Positions 53,813 to 63,278 are shown, counted from the first letter of the stretch. The stretch is 64,000 nucleotides of DNA from Laspinema sp963821735 (GCA_963821735.1 CAWGFK010000055.1:1-64000); one strand, 5' to 3'. Translations and numbers: made by a program. Notes: a model not told the origin generated them from the letters alone.

Positions 53813-55630
53813 TTAGGGGTGAGATTGCCAATTCTCGTTATCAATCACACTGGGGCGATCGGCCCGATTCGGAAACAATTCCCCGAACCCCTGTTCCCGT
53901 TGAGTTGGCGTTTCATCAGACCAACTCCACATACTTTCATAGAAAAAGAAAGACACTCCCGCAAATCCTTTTTCCCGAACTACTTCCACCTGTTCTTGAA
54001 TTTGACTCATGGGAATAGGGCGACCGCGTAACCCACTGAGAATCCCAATCCCCACAGGAATATTACGTCGGGCCGCTTGCACTTCGGGCCGGTCTAACTC
54101 CTCAATAAATACATTAATATCATTCCGATACAGTTGCAAAACAATTTCTTCTACTAATCCCTTTTGTTCCCAGGTTGCCCAATCGGCTAAATAGTATTCA
54201 TAAGAAAACTCTTGAGGATTGGGAGATAAACTCACGATCGCCTTGGGATTGCGCGCTTTAATTTCTCGGAACATCCGTTCCTTAAAAGCCGTGATTTTAT
54301 CCGCCCGCCAGCGTAACCAATCCGGGTCTTTCGGGTCTAGCGGCGGAGAATTGCCGTTATGTTCTTGTTTGTAGAGGCTGACGGTATAATCATCATAGCC
54401 ATATTCTGAAGGTAATCCTAAATGGTCATCCAGTTGGATGCCATCTACCTCATAATTGGTGACAATTTCTAGGAGTAAATCGAGGATAAATTGTTGGACT
54501 TCCGGGTGAAAAGGATTGAGCCAAACCCGAGGATGTTCTCCTTCCATTTTCACTTCAGTCCCATCGCTGCGTTCCGTCAGCCAGTGGGGATGACGACGGG
54601 CTAATTCTGAATCAGCCGGGGCCATAAAGCCAAATTCAAACCAAGGAATCACCCGCAATCCATGCTTTTTCCCTTCGGCGATCGCCTCCTTGAGCATATC
54701 CCGTCCTTGTCCCAAATTCGGGTCATGATCGCGATCAATTGGCGGGACCAACTGCATCGATTTCCCCGTCACCCGTTGCGCTACCTGACTCGGATATAAG
54801 GTATATCCCCAATTCCAAACCGTGGGATAAACTGTGTTAAAATTAAGGTCAGCCAGTCGTTTCATTCCCCGTTCCAGATTGCGTTTAGAAAAGAGGACAT
54901 CGCTATCAATATTGGTTAACCAAACCCCACGAATTTCAGAATTCGGGATAGGAATAGGCGCAAGGGCAACATAGTCGGAAGACAGAGGGGAAGTCCGTCC
55001 CATCAGGGCTTGACAGAGGAAAGCCGAGACATCTGCACGAGAGGCAGTGCGATCGCCTTCTAAACGCCGGAGATTGGGATAATTAACAATCAGGCGTTTT
55101 TCCGTTGCTGCTGCGATCGCATTGCGCGCATAACTCGGAATTTGTCCCGCATCATCAAACATTTCAGATAACAACTTCTGGGGTTCTCCTTGCGGAGAAT
55201 AATTCAATCCACTCACCAAACTCACCCATGCCTGCACCCGAAGAATATTTTCCGTGGGATTAAACCGATTTCCTGGATATCCCGATAAAAATCCTCGTTG
55301 ATAAGCACTCCGAATCGCTGGAGTTGCCCAATAACTGCTAGGAACATCCATAAAAGCAACCGCATCCCGTCCCGCTGTTGCATTCGGAAAAGCCACATCC
55401 AACATCGTGGCAAATTCCGCCCGCGTCACCGGCGCATTGGGACGAAACGTACCATCTTCATATCCATTAATAATCCGCCGAGTTTGCAGAGTTTCAATGC
55501 AAGATTGAGCCCAATGTCCTTGCACATCGGTAAAAGAAGATTGCGCCCTTGTCGGTAGAGTTGCCAGGGGAATGAGAGACAGACTCAGCAGGAATACGCG
55601 GAGAAATTGCCAATTCTGGAAGTCAAACAT
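53813..55630 (-). CDS. SLH-domain glycoside-hydrolase-like protein (GHL10/YngK type)
   Basis: 605 aa. The signal peptide (FLLSLSLIPLATLPTRAQ) is followed by three SLH repeats (FTDVQGHWAQSCIETLQTRR; FMDVPSSYWATPAIRSAYQR; MFDDAGQIPSYARNAIAAAT) at about 30-215. Then a TIM-barrel domain begins IRGVWLTNIDSDVLFSKRNL, with RLADLNFNTVYPTVWNWGYT, GLRVIPWFEFGFMAP, VDGIQLDDHLGLP and IVSLSPNPQEFSYEYY. This is the DUF187/GHL10 family of predicted hydrolases acting on cell-wall or exopolysaccharide. It is the second SLH protein in the window and likely attaches to the same envelope layer. Confidence 0.9.
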   Translation of the reverse strand: MFDFQNWQFLRVFLLSLSLIPLATLPTRAQSSFTDVQGHWAQSCIETLQTRRIINGYEDGTFRPNAPVTRAEFATMLDVAFPNATAGRDAVAFMDVPSSYWATPAIRSAYQRGFLSGYPGNRFNPTENILRVQAWVSLVSGLNYSPQGEPQKLLSEMFDDAGQIPSYARNAIAAATEKRLIVNYPNLRRLEGDRTASRADVSAFLCQALMGRTSPLSSDYVALAPIPIPNSEIRGVWLTNIDSDVLFSKRNLERGMKRLADLNFNTVYPTVWNWGYTLYPSQVAQRVTGKSMQLVPPIDRDHDPNLGQGRDMLKEAIAEGKKHGLRVIPWFEFGFMAPADSELARRHPHWLTERSDGTEVKMEGEHPRVWLNPFHPEVQQFILDLLLEIVTNYEVDGIQLDDHLGLPSEYGYDDYTVSLYKQEHNGNSPPLDPKDPDWLRWRADKITAFKERMFREIKARNPKAIVSLSPNPQEFSYEYYLADWATWEQKGLVEEIVLQLYRNDINVFIEELDRPEVQAARRNIPVGIGILSGLRGRPIPMSQIQEQVEVVREKGFAGVSFFFYESMWSWSDETPTQREQGFGELFPNRADRPSVIDNENWQSHP

Positions 55631-55779
55631 AGGTAGAAAAATCCTGAACAGTCAAACAGAGCGTGTTTTGGGACTAAATGCCACCGGGGAATCCCTTCAT
55701 CATGATAGTCCTGCCACTATTAGACACCACTTTAGACCCAATTTCGGGATTCATCACATTTATAGAGGGGAATAAAAAC

Positions 55780-55832
55780 CCGCACCCTGAAGGGTGGGGC
55801 TACACGGACGAAGCCTGCCTTCGCAGGCTAAG
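55780..55832. repeat. Single copy of the GCACCC cassette
   Basis: GCACCCTGAAGGGTGGGGCT and GGACGAAGCCTGCCTTCGCA match the forward unit of the 34.5 kb array. The arm change CGCCTGCGCG to TGCCTTCGCA keeps the hairpin pairing. Confidence 0.8.
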
Positions 55833-55858
55833 AAAAAACCTAATTTATTCGTTCCAAA

Positions 55859-56026
55859 GTTCGTAGTAACGACTTCAGTCGTTCTTTCCATAAGTTCGTA
55901 GTAACGACTTCAGTCGTTCTCTTCCAAAGTTCGTAGTAACGACTTCAGTCGTTCTCTTTCCAATGTTCGTAGTAACGACTTCAGTCGTTCTCTTCTCCAA
56001 AGTTCGTAGTAACGACTTCAGTCGTT
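55859..56026. repeat. GTAGTAACGAC tandem repeat, five units
   Basis: Units start at 55,859, 55,894, 55,929, 55,965 and 56,002 with 35-37 bp spacing, and a truncated sixth at 56,039. The 25-bp core is invariant; only the linkers (TCTTTCCATAA, TCTCTTCCAAA, TCTTCTCCAAA) vary in length. Confidence 0.9.
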
Positions 56027-56110
56027 CTCTTCTCCAAAGTTCGTTTATTTTTAAAAATTTTATAAAAAAACCATCTAATCAAGACGTAAATAAATGTTAA
56101 CAATACACCC

Positions 56111-56148
56111 AAAATGTAGAGGCGATTCGCGAATCGCCTCTACATTTT
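56111..56148. repeat. Perfect 38-bp palindrome
   Basis: AAAATGTAGAGGCGATTCG is followed immediately by its exact reverse complement, with no loop. It is flanked by A- and T-rich ends and could act as a bidirectional terminator or cruciform. Confidence 0.85.
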
Positions 56149-56479
56149 TAGGTTAATATTAAAAATTGCATCAGTCCTGACCCCGAAAACAGAGGGCCAT
56201 TCAGAGGTCCGGTGGAGTGTGGGAAGAGGCATCCCGAGGGATTCCCCAACCGAATCTGGAACACCAAAACTTCCAGAAGAAGTCAGCAGGCACTGTCGCC
56301 CTTTAAAATAGACTGTGCTATGGGGTGGGCACAGCGGTGAGCAACCGGGGTTCTTCACAAACGCTCTGCCCATCCGCACCCCAGGAGGGCCAGAAACCGG
56401 CTTTCTGGTCCCGTTGATGGAAGAGTGACCCGGGAGCTCTACGCCAGATTGGATGATCACCCCTGACACTGTAGGAATC

Positions 56480-58090
56480 ATGACAGGCTACAATATCGGA
56501 CTCGATTTCGGCACTACTAACTCGATCGTCTCCTACATGGGTCCGACTGGAGAACTGGATGCGTTCCAATATGGGGGGCCAGACGGTCATAAATATGTCC
56601 CTTCCTTTATCGCCTACGATGAGGGATTTGTGGAAATTGGCATGGCGGCGCGCACCACCGCAGCGAATCATCCGGAGGTGGAAAGTTATGGCAATTTTAA
56701 AATGCGGTTGCCGTTGGCTGATTTTTCTGAATATTTTGCGGGCGATCGCACGCCGAGTACCGTCACGGCAGATTACCTGCGGGAACTGCTGATTTCTGAG
56801 GAGAATCCCTATAGTTTCCTGAACCAACAAGGGGCGGTTAATGCTTTGGTGGTTTCGGTTCCAGAAATTTGGCAGCGAGATATTTATAATCGGGGCCGCG
56901 AATCGCTCCAAACCTTAATTAAACAGTTAGAATTACCGCTGATTCATCTGGTGAGTGAACCTGTGGCAGCAGCGGCTTATTATACTTGGGAAATCCAACG
57001 CCGTGCCCGACGAGAGGGGATTGCTCCTTTTAATGGAAATTTGCTGGTTTGCGATATGGGAGGCGGGACTTTTGATGTCAGTCTCTGCCGGATTTATGGG
57101 GATAAAAAGGTCGAGGTGCTGTATTTTGATGGAGAAGGCGACTGCGGTTTAGATTCTGCCGGAGTTGCCTTTGATCGCCACTGTGTCCAACTCGCCTACA
57201 CCCGCAAACACGGCCATCCTTTAGCGGAAACCGATCCGGAATTCCTGCGCTTACTCCGAGAGTTTGAAACCGTCAAAATAGGCTCTCATGGCCGAGGAAC
57301 GCGCAAACTGATCAACTGTTTAAAAGAACCGGATATTTATGGCGATCGCGATTTATATGTCTTTGCAGGAGGCTACAGCGTCAGCTTCGCCGAAGTCCTA
57401 GAAGCCTTCACCCCCATTCGAGCCGGAATTCACCGGGTGATGAACCGCTTACAAACCTGGTTACAGCAACAAAATCTAGAAATTGACCGCCTCTTTTTAG
57501 TCGGAGGATTCTCCCAATTTCTCCTCGTCCAACGCGCCATTTCCGAAGCCTTATCCATCAATGAAACCGACCCGCGCTTTGACCAAACCTTTAATATCAC
57601 CAATAGTGCTTATGCCATCTCTTACGGAGCCTGTTTAATTGCCAATCAACAAGTAGAACCCACTGAAAAATATGTTCATACCCTCGGAATTGTCGTAGAT
57701 ACCATTAATCCCCAAGCGGAACGCGAACAGCGATTTATTCCGATTATTAAAGGCGGTTCGGGTTTAGATGAATTGGCGAAACCTCAGTTTGCCGAAATTC
57801 CCCCCTTAGTGACCTTTCAAAATGATACTCCCCTGAGTTTAACCCTCTGGGTTGACCCCCAATCCAAGGGGATGAGATTGAAAGAATCCCTACCGGATAT
57901 GGTCAAACTTCCCAGTTATGAATCATCGGATTCCTGGCGAGTGGGAATGCGAGTAGATCGGTCTCAAATCGCCTATTTAGTCATAGAAGATATCGCCGGA
58001 GAAAAACGAATTGAATACGAGCTAGGCAATGCGATCGCCAAAATGTTTCCCGGTTTTGTGTTAATTGATGAGCGGGAATCGGATAATTAA
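56480..58090 (+). CDS. Hsp70-like ATPase without standard substrate-binding domain
   Basis: 536 aa from ATG at 56,480 (MTGYNIGLDFGTTNSIVSYM); the longer frame from 56,453 adds nine unlikely residues. The actin/Hsp70 ATPase core has phosphate-1 GLDFGTTNS, LIHLVSEPVAAAAYY, phosphate-2 CDMGGGTFDVSL and adenosine motif LFLVGGFSQF. After about residue 390 the sequence (VHTLGIVVDTINPQAEREQR, FIPIIKGGSGLDELAKP) replaces the normal DnaK peptide-binding domain with a short beta-like region. It is about 100 residues shorter than DnaK. No DnaJ or GrpE lies nearby. A specialised chaperone or cytoskeletal-type ATPase is inferred. Confidence 0.87.
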   Translation: MTGYNIGLDFGTTNSIVSYMGPTGELDAFQYGGPDGHKYVPSFIAYDEGFVEIGMAARTTAANHPEVESYGNFKMRLPLADFSEYFAGDRTPSTVTADYLRELLISEENPYSFLNQQGAVNALVVSVPEIWQRDIYNRGRESLQTLIKQLELPLIHLVSEPVAAAAYYTWEIQRRARREGIAPFNGNLLVCDMGGGTFDVSLCRIYGDKKVEVLYFDGEGDCGLDSAGVAFDRHCVQLAYTRKHGHPLAETDPEFLRLLREFETVKIGSHGRGTRKLINCLKEPDIYGDRDLYVFAGGYSVSFAEVLEAFTPIRAGIHRVMNRLQTWLQQQNLEIDRLFLVGGFSQFLLVQRAISEALSINETDPRFDQTFNITNSAYAISYGACLIANQQVEPTEKYVHTLGIVVDTINPQAEREQRFIPIIKGGSGLDELAKPQFAEIPPLVTFQNDTPLSLTLWVDPQSKGMRLKESLPDMVKLPSYESSDSWRVGMRVDRSQIAYLVIEDIAGEKRIEYELGNAIAKMFPGFVLIDERESDN

Positions 58091-58229
58091 ATAGAGGAGG
58101 TTCTTCCTCGTGACTCGGCTTAAGCGAGTCACGGACGATTGGAGGCTATGCCTCCAGTCCCCATACAGGCGGCAGAGCCGCTGATCGTGCGTGTCACGGC
58201 AGAGCCATGACACGAGGTTTCTTATTCTA

Positions 58230-58435
58230 GCCCTGTCAAGGTGTATTGATTTTTAGGGGCGCTTCGAGAAGCGCCCCTGGGGCGCAAGCATTGCGCCCCT
58301 ACAAGAAATAACGATTTTTCGTTATTAAATTTACCTCTTGTAGGGGCGCTTCGAGAAGCGCCCCTGGGGCGCAAGCATTGCGCCCCTACAAGAAATAACG
58401 ATTTTTCGTTATTAAATTTACCACCTTGACAGGGC
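58230..58435. mobile_element. MITE-like element, copy 2
   Basis: The ends are GCCCTGTCAAGGTG and CACCTTGACAGGGC, flanked by a 14-bp direct repeat GAGGTTTCTTATTC (58,214-58,227 and 58,436-58,449). The interior is two copies of a GGGGCGCTTCGAGAAGCGCC palindrome with CTGGGGCGCAAGCATTGCGC and a CGATTTTTCG hairpin. Ends and the right-hand TTATTAAATTTACC segment match copy 1 at 42,681, but the interior cargo is different. Noncoding. Confidence 0.82.
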
Positions 58436-58548
58436 GAGGTTTCTTATTCCCCCCTCCCCTCGCAGGGGAGGGGGGTTAGGGGGGAGAGGTCCCTCTTGAC
58501 AAATCCCACCCTCTACCTTCAACAAATCCCCTTAAAAAAAACCCAACT

Positions 58549-58938
58549 ATGGCGCAATCACTAACCGAAGAACTGGCAAACCTAACTCAAGATTTGCTTT
58601 GGATGAGTGAAGCAGATTATCCCTGGGAAGTTGTCTCTTATGATTGTTCTAATATCACCCCCGAGCAACTCCTAGAACAGAGTAATCTCCCCTCAGATAC
58701 CCCCGTTGAAACCGTGACAATCGATCGCTTCTTTGCTCCAGCCCTCCGGGAACAGTCCTGGCATAACGAAGAAGAACGAGCAACCCGAAACCGCTATCAA
58801 GAGCTATTTGATGTCCTCAATGAGCAATTGAATGACTTAATCGTTTATCGCATCGGAGAGGTAGAAATTGATGTTTATGTGTTGGGAACCGTTGAAGATA
58901 AAACCGTAGGACTCAAGACAACCGTTGTAGAAACATAA
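58549..58938 (+). CDS. nuiA: NuiA-like nuclease inhibitor
   Basis: 129 aa, acidic, cytoplasmic (no signal peptide). SLTEELANLTQDLLWMSEAD with YPWEVVSYD, TPVETVTIDRFFAP and VYRIGEVEIDVYVLG fit the nuclease A inhibitor family, known from Anabaena NuiA (about 135 aa), which blocks the sugar-non-specific nuclease NucA with very tight binding. Its neighbour, convergent and 40 bp away, is a NucA-type endonuclease, so the pair is complete. The inhibitor protects the cell from nuclease that has not yet been exported. Confidence 0.87.
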   Translation: MAQSLTEELANLTQDLLWMSEADYPWEVVSYDCSNITPEQLLEQSNLPSDTPVETVTIDRFFAPALREQSWHNEEERATRNRYQELFDVLNEQLNDLIVYRIGEVEIDVYVLGTVEDKTVGLKTTVVET

Positions 58939-58946
58939 CCCCATCA

Positions 58947-58971
58947 GGACAAGGCACTGCCTTGTCCTTTT
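58947..58971. terminator. Bidirectional terminator between nuiA and nucA
   Basis: GGACAAGGCA, one base, then the exact complement TGCCTTGTCC and TTTTCT. It fills the 40-bp gap between the convergent genes and follows nuiA by 8 bp. Confidence 0.8.
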
Positions 58972-58978
58972 CTAATCA

Positions 58979-59812
58979 TTAGAGATTGTCTACCCGACTC
59001 TCGATCGCCTCTTGAATCCCTGTCGGCAGATTAGACAAGAAATCATATCCGGTAGCTGCTTCTAACACATCGATAGAGACTCGATAATCCCGCCATGCTG
59101 TATTTGCCACCCGTTGCGTATTGGGCATTCGGACAGCGATCGCCCGGGTATCTGCTGTAATGTCTCTCAATCCACTCCCTGGGCGATCGAGAACCAGGAT
59201 AATCTTCCAAGTATAGCGCAGCACCGTAACTCGACCATTGGCGATCGCTCTGCCTCGTCCTTCCGGTCCCGCAATAATATACAACTCCTTCCCTTCTTCT
59301 ACCAATTTGCGGGAATACTGCTCTAATTCGTTCCACACTTCCCGATTATTCGCCGCAGATTGGGGAATCATATTCGTCATCACAAATGTAGAGGAATTGT
59401 CCTCAACTGATGCAGTGCGATCTCCCGAAGGCACCAAATGCCCGCGATCGTATCCACTCCCCCGATAATCCGTCGCCCTCACCTGATAAAACCCCTCCGG
59501 CAACGATTCATCCGGTCTAAAATCATCTTGGCGGTCCGTACTCCCCAACCAGGATGAATTCAACTGCCAACTCGCCCAATTTGCCGTCCCCAAACTGCGA
59601 TTATAGGACAACACATACTGCGGCTTTTCCATCAAATAATTATCCGCATTCCCTGGATCCCAAGTTGCATTACTCGGATTCCCTAACAGCAGATGAGCCT
59701 CCAGATCCGTCGGCGGTCCGAACAACAACGGACAACCCGCCAAAATGACCGCCACACAAAAGGCGATCGCCGCCAAAAAAACCTGCCGAAATCCGGAATT
59801 ACGATTAGACAT
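58979..59812 (-). CDS. nucA: NucA-type DNA/RNA non-specific endonuclease, lipoprotein
   Basis: 277 aa from ATG at 59,812 (MSNRNSGFRQVFLAAIAFCV); the longest frame starts at 59,839. The N-terminus is a lipoprotein signal with lipobox VILAGC. The beta-beta-alpha metal nuclease motif is YDRGHLVPSGDRT, with DRGH His as general base; downstream TNMIPQSAANNREVWNELEQ supplies the Asn metal ligand and Glu. It degrades DNA and RNA outside the cytoplasm, giving nucleotides or defence against incoming DNA. Length fits Anabaena NucA (about 274 aa). Converges on nuiA. Confidence 0.92.
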   Translation of the reverse strand: MSNRNSGFRQVFLAAIAFCVAVILAGCPLLFGPPTDLEAHLLLGNPSNATWDPGNADNYLMEKPQYVLSYNRSLGTANWASWQLNSSWLGSTDRQDDFRPDESLPEGFYQVRATDYRGSGYDRGHLVPSGDRTASVEDNSSTFVMTNMIPQSAANNREVWNELEQYSRKLVEEGKELYIIAGPEGRGRAIANGRVTVLRYTWKIILVLDRPGSGLRDITADTRAIAVRMPNTQRVANTAWRDYRVSIDVLEAATGYDFLSNLPTGIQEAIESRVDNL

Positions 59813-59988
59813 CCCATCAACCCCCAAACAGATCTCCACCCATTCTACGCCCCTCCCCCTTCATCTCCCCCCGATCCCTCCGTGAAAATCTGTGAAATCC
59901 GGGGTTACCTCCCTCCATCGAAGTAGCCAGCCCCGCAAAAATAAAGTTATGCTATAAATTATTGAGAAATATTAAGAAAATAAGCCCC

Positions 59989-61425
59989 ATGCTAACTTCC
60001 CCGACGAATGGAGCCAAACTCAAAAACTTAATAAAGGAGAAACTCTTATTCGGGAACGAGCCTACCCCTGAACTGGTTGCCATTTTGCTCGTGTACTTCG
60101 TGCAAGGCATCCTAGGGTTAGCGCGGTTAGCCGTCAGTTTCTTCCTAAAAGACGAACTGGGGCTAAGTCCTGCCGAAGTTTCAGCCTTAATGGGGATTGC
60201 CGCCTTACCCTGGATTGTCAAACCCCTGTTCGGCTTTATGTCCGATGGGTTGCCAATTTTTGGGTATCGCCGACGACCCTATCTCATCCTGTCGGGGATA
60301 TTCGGTGCAGTCGCCTGGATTGGCATGGCAACAGTGGTGAACACCGGATGGCAAGCGACAGCCTTAATGTTACTGAGTTCTCTGTCTGTTGCCGTTAGCG
60401 ACGTGATTGTAGATTCCCTCGTCGTCGAACGAGCGAGAAACGAGTCTTTAAGTCATGCCGGGTCCCTGCAATCCTTGTGTTGGGGTTCCTCGGCACTCGG
60501 AGGATTGATTACCGCCTATTTAAGCGGTTCCCTCTTGGAACATTTCAGCACCCAAACCGTATTTTTAATGACTGCAACCTTTCCTCCAATTGTCTCGGCA
60601 GTCTCCTGGTTGATTGCTGAGGAACGAGTGGGAGAGGATGTGACGGGGTTGGTGCAAGTCAAAGAACAAGTGATTCAACTCAAAGGTGCGATCGCTCAAA
60701 AAGCGATTTGGTTACCCACTGCCTTCCTATTTATCTGGCAGGCAACCCCATCGAGTGATTCCGCCTTCTTTTACTTCACCACCAACGAACTGGGATTTCA
60801 CCCCGAATTTTTAGGGAAAGTGCGACTCGTCACCAGTTTGGCATCCTTAGTGGGGATTTGGCTGTTCCAACGCTTTTTTAAAACCATTCCCTTCCGGCGA
60901 ATCTTTTGGTGGTCCACCCTGCTATCGGCGACATTAGGGATGACAACCTTGCTACTGGTGACCCATGCCAATCGGGCGATCGGTATTGATGACCATTGGT
61001 TTAGCATCGGCGATAGCTTGATCCTCACCGTCATGGGACAAATCGCCTATATGCCAGTCCTAGTCCTCGCCGCCAGACTGTGCCCTCCAGGAGTCGAAGC
61101 CACCTTATTCGCCCTGCTGATGTCCGTTACCAACCTAGCGGGACTGCTGTCATACGAAGAAGGTGCATTGCTGATGCATCTGTTGGGAGTCACAGAAACC
61201 AACTTTGACCAACTCTGGCTATTAGTGGTGATTACCAACCTCACCACCCTGTTACCGTTAATCTTCATCAAATGGCTACCAGACGGTGATGCCGGAGATA
61301 ATCCATCTACCTTTTCCGACGAGAACCGGCAGTATGACGATATGTCGAGATTAAGTCCGGATCATGCAGGGGCGATCGAACCCTTACAACCCGAACAAGT
61401 CCCCGAACTAGAACCCTCTGCTTAA
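59989..61425 (+). CDS. Folate/biopterin (BT1) family transporter
   Basis: 478 aa from ATG at 59,989 (MLTSPTNGAKLKNLIKEKLL); an upstream TTG at 59,962 is less likely. About 12 membrane helices of MFS type, with family motifs LVYFVQGILGLARLAVSFFL, LPWIVKPLFGFMSDGLPIFG and YRRRPYLILSGI, and SVAVSDVIVDSLVVERAR. The C-terminal 50 residues are acidic and disordered. BT1 transporters move folates or pterins; in cyanobacteria one is known to carry folate across the plasma membrane. Divergent from nucA. Confidence 0.9.
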   Translation: MLTSPTNGAKLKNLIKEKLLFGNEPTPELVAILLVYFVQGILGLARLAVSFFLKDELGLSPAEVSALMGIAALPWIVKPLFGFMSDGLPIFGYRRRPYLILSGIFGAVAWIGMATVVNTGWQATALMLLSSLSVAVSDVIVDSLVVERARNESLSHAGSLQSLCWGSSALGGLITAYLSGSLLEHFSTQTVFLMTATFPPIVSAVSWLIAEERVGEDVTGLVQVKEQVIQLKGAIAQKAIWLPTAFLFIWQATPSSDSAFFYFTTNELGFHPEFLGKVRLVTSLASLVGIWLFQRFFKTIPFRRIFWWSTLLSATLGMTTLLLVTHANRAIGIDDHWFSIGDSLILTVMGQIAYMPVLVLAARLCPPGVEATLFALLMSVTNLAGLLSYEEGALLMHLLGVTETNFDQLWLLVVITNLTTLLPLIFIKWLPDGDAGDNPSTFSDENRQYDDMSRLSPDHAGAIEPLQPEQVPELEPSA

Positions 61426-61461
61426 TTTCTTAACACCCAAAATTAACCCATGTACTCCCCA

Positions 61462-61521
61462 GTTCGTAGTAACGACTTCAGTCGTTATCTTTCTTAGTTC
61501 GTAGTAACGACTTCAGTCGTT
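61462..61521. repeat. Two GTAGTAACGAC units
   Basis: Units start at 61,462 and 61,497 (35-bp spacing) with the same 25-bp core as the arrays at 37.8 and 55.9 kb, in the gap between the transporter and carotenoid oxygenase genes. Confidence 0.85.
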
Positions 61522-61611
61522 TCCGGATTAATTCCCCCTACAAACATTCCCCCAAACCGCCACAACTAACATTAACCCACCCAAAAATCACCCGAAATTC
61601 CTCTCAACCTC

Positions 61612-63109
61612 ATGCAACTCCAAAACCGTCAACCCCAAAACCTCTCCTCCAACAAATCCTATACTCGCCAAGACTGGCAAAAAGGCTACGAATCCCAACC
61701 TAGGGAATTTGACTACTGGATTGAAGACATCGAAGGAGAAATCCCCCCCGAACTCCAAGGAACCTTCTTTAAAAACGGTCCCGGACTCCTCGATATTAAC
61801 GGCGAATCCATCCATCACCCCTTCGATGGCGATGGCATGATCTGCAAAATTGCCATCAACCAAGGACGCGCCCACTTTAGCAACCGCTTCGTCCAAACCG
61901 AAGGCTATCTCGCCGAACAAAAAGCCGGAAAAATCCTCTATCGCGGCGTCTTTGGCACTCAAAAACCCGGGGGATGGTTAGCCAATATCTTTAACTTCAA
62001 CATTAAAAATATTGCCAATACCAACGTCATTTATTGGGGAAACAAACTCCTCGCCTTGTGGGAAGCCGCCCAACCCCATCGCCTCGACCCTCATACCCTA
62101 GAAACCCTAGGATTAGACACCATTCAAGGCACATTAAACCCGGGAGATGCCTTCGCCGCTCATCCCCGCATTGACCCCCATTCTCAACAAGATGGCGGTG
62201 CGACCTTGCCTCGTCAATTTTGCGGTTAAAACTGGACCCTCCAGCACCATCACCATTTATGAACTCAACCCCACCGGGGAAGTGGTGCGACAACATTCCC
62301 ACAGCATTCCGGGGTTTGCCTTCCTTCATGACATGGCAATCACCCCGAATTACTGTATCTTTTTCCAAAATCCCGTCCGGTTCAATCCCTTACCTTTTTT
62401 ATTGGGATGGCGCAGTCCCGGGCAATGTATTGATTTTAATCCCCATGAAAAAACCCAAATCATTTTAATTCCTCGGGATGGGAAATCAGCGGTCAAAATC
62501 ATTGAAACTGAACCTTGCTTTGTTTTCCATCATGCCAATGCTTGGGAAGAAAACGGGGAAATCTTTATCGATTCCATCTGTTATGACTCATTCCCCTCTA
62601 CTGACCCCGATGGAGATTTTCGCGAGGTTGATTTTGATACCGTTCCTGCGGGTCAGTTGTGGCGATTTCAGGTGAATTTAGAAACTGAAACGGTGCAGCA
62701 TCAGGTCATAGAAACCCGATGCTGTGAGTTTCCTTCCCTGCATCCAGAACAAGTAGGCCGACCCTATCGGTACTTGTATATCGGAACCGCCCATGCACCC
62801 CAGGGAAATGCCCCCTTGCAGGCAGTGTTAAAGCTGGACTTCAAAACCCAAACCCAACAAGTTTGGAGTGCTGCTCCCCGGGGATTTACTGGGGAACCCG
62901 TGTTCGTTCCCCGTCCTGGAGGAACCCGGGAAGATGATGGATGGTTGCTGGTGCTGATGTATGATGCGGCACACCATCGTTCTGATTTGGTGATATTAGA
63001 TGCTGAAGATTTGACCCGAGGACCGACTGCGCGATTGCACCTCAAACATCATGTTCCCTACGGATTGCATGGGAGTTTTACCCCAGAATGGTTCGGTCCA
63101 GAGGCATAA
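61612..63109 (+). pseudogene. Carotenoid oxygenase (apocarotenoid cleavage type), single frameshift
   Basis: Frames 61,612-62,229 and 62,147-63,109 form one protein of about 490 aa of the RPE65 family. It has LQGTFFKNGPGLLDINGESI, HPFDGDGMICKIAI, NTNVIYWGNKLLALWEAAQP, and the four iron-binding His regions: HPRIDP, FLHDMAI, FVFHHANAW and GLHGSFTPEW. The frame slips by one at about 62,195-62,205; deleting one T near GCGGTGCGACCTTGCC joins DGG to CLVNFAVKTG. The enzyme oxidatively splits carotenoids or apocarotenals into retinal-like products. Sequencing error or a recent loss are both possible. Confidence 0.87.
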
Positions 63110-63278
63110 ATTTATTCCCTTTGGAGGAGGTGAAATCTGTCGAGAGATGGATTTAGGCTGAGGGGAAGAGGACTTACAACTAAGGCAGCTTAAATTAGGA
63201 GCGAATACAGGTGAGCCAAGCCTCGCCTAGAGTATTCGCTCCTAATTTGTTAAAAAGTGGCTGTTAACAAAAGAGATT

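Larger units (their letters stand above)
55631..56479. other. 849-bp repeat-filled spacer upstream of the Hsp70-like gene
   Basis: It carries a GCACCC cassette (55,780-55,832), five GTAGTAACGAC tandem units (55,859-56,026) and a 38-bp perfect palindrome (56,111-56,148). The rest, 56,150-56,450, holds no supported frame, though it contains an AAACCGGCTTTCTGG word near 56,390. Promoters for both divergent neighbours should lie here. Confidence 0.6.
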
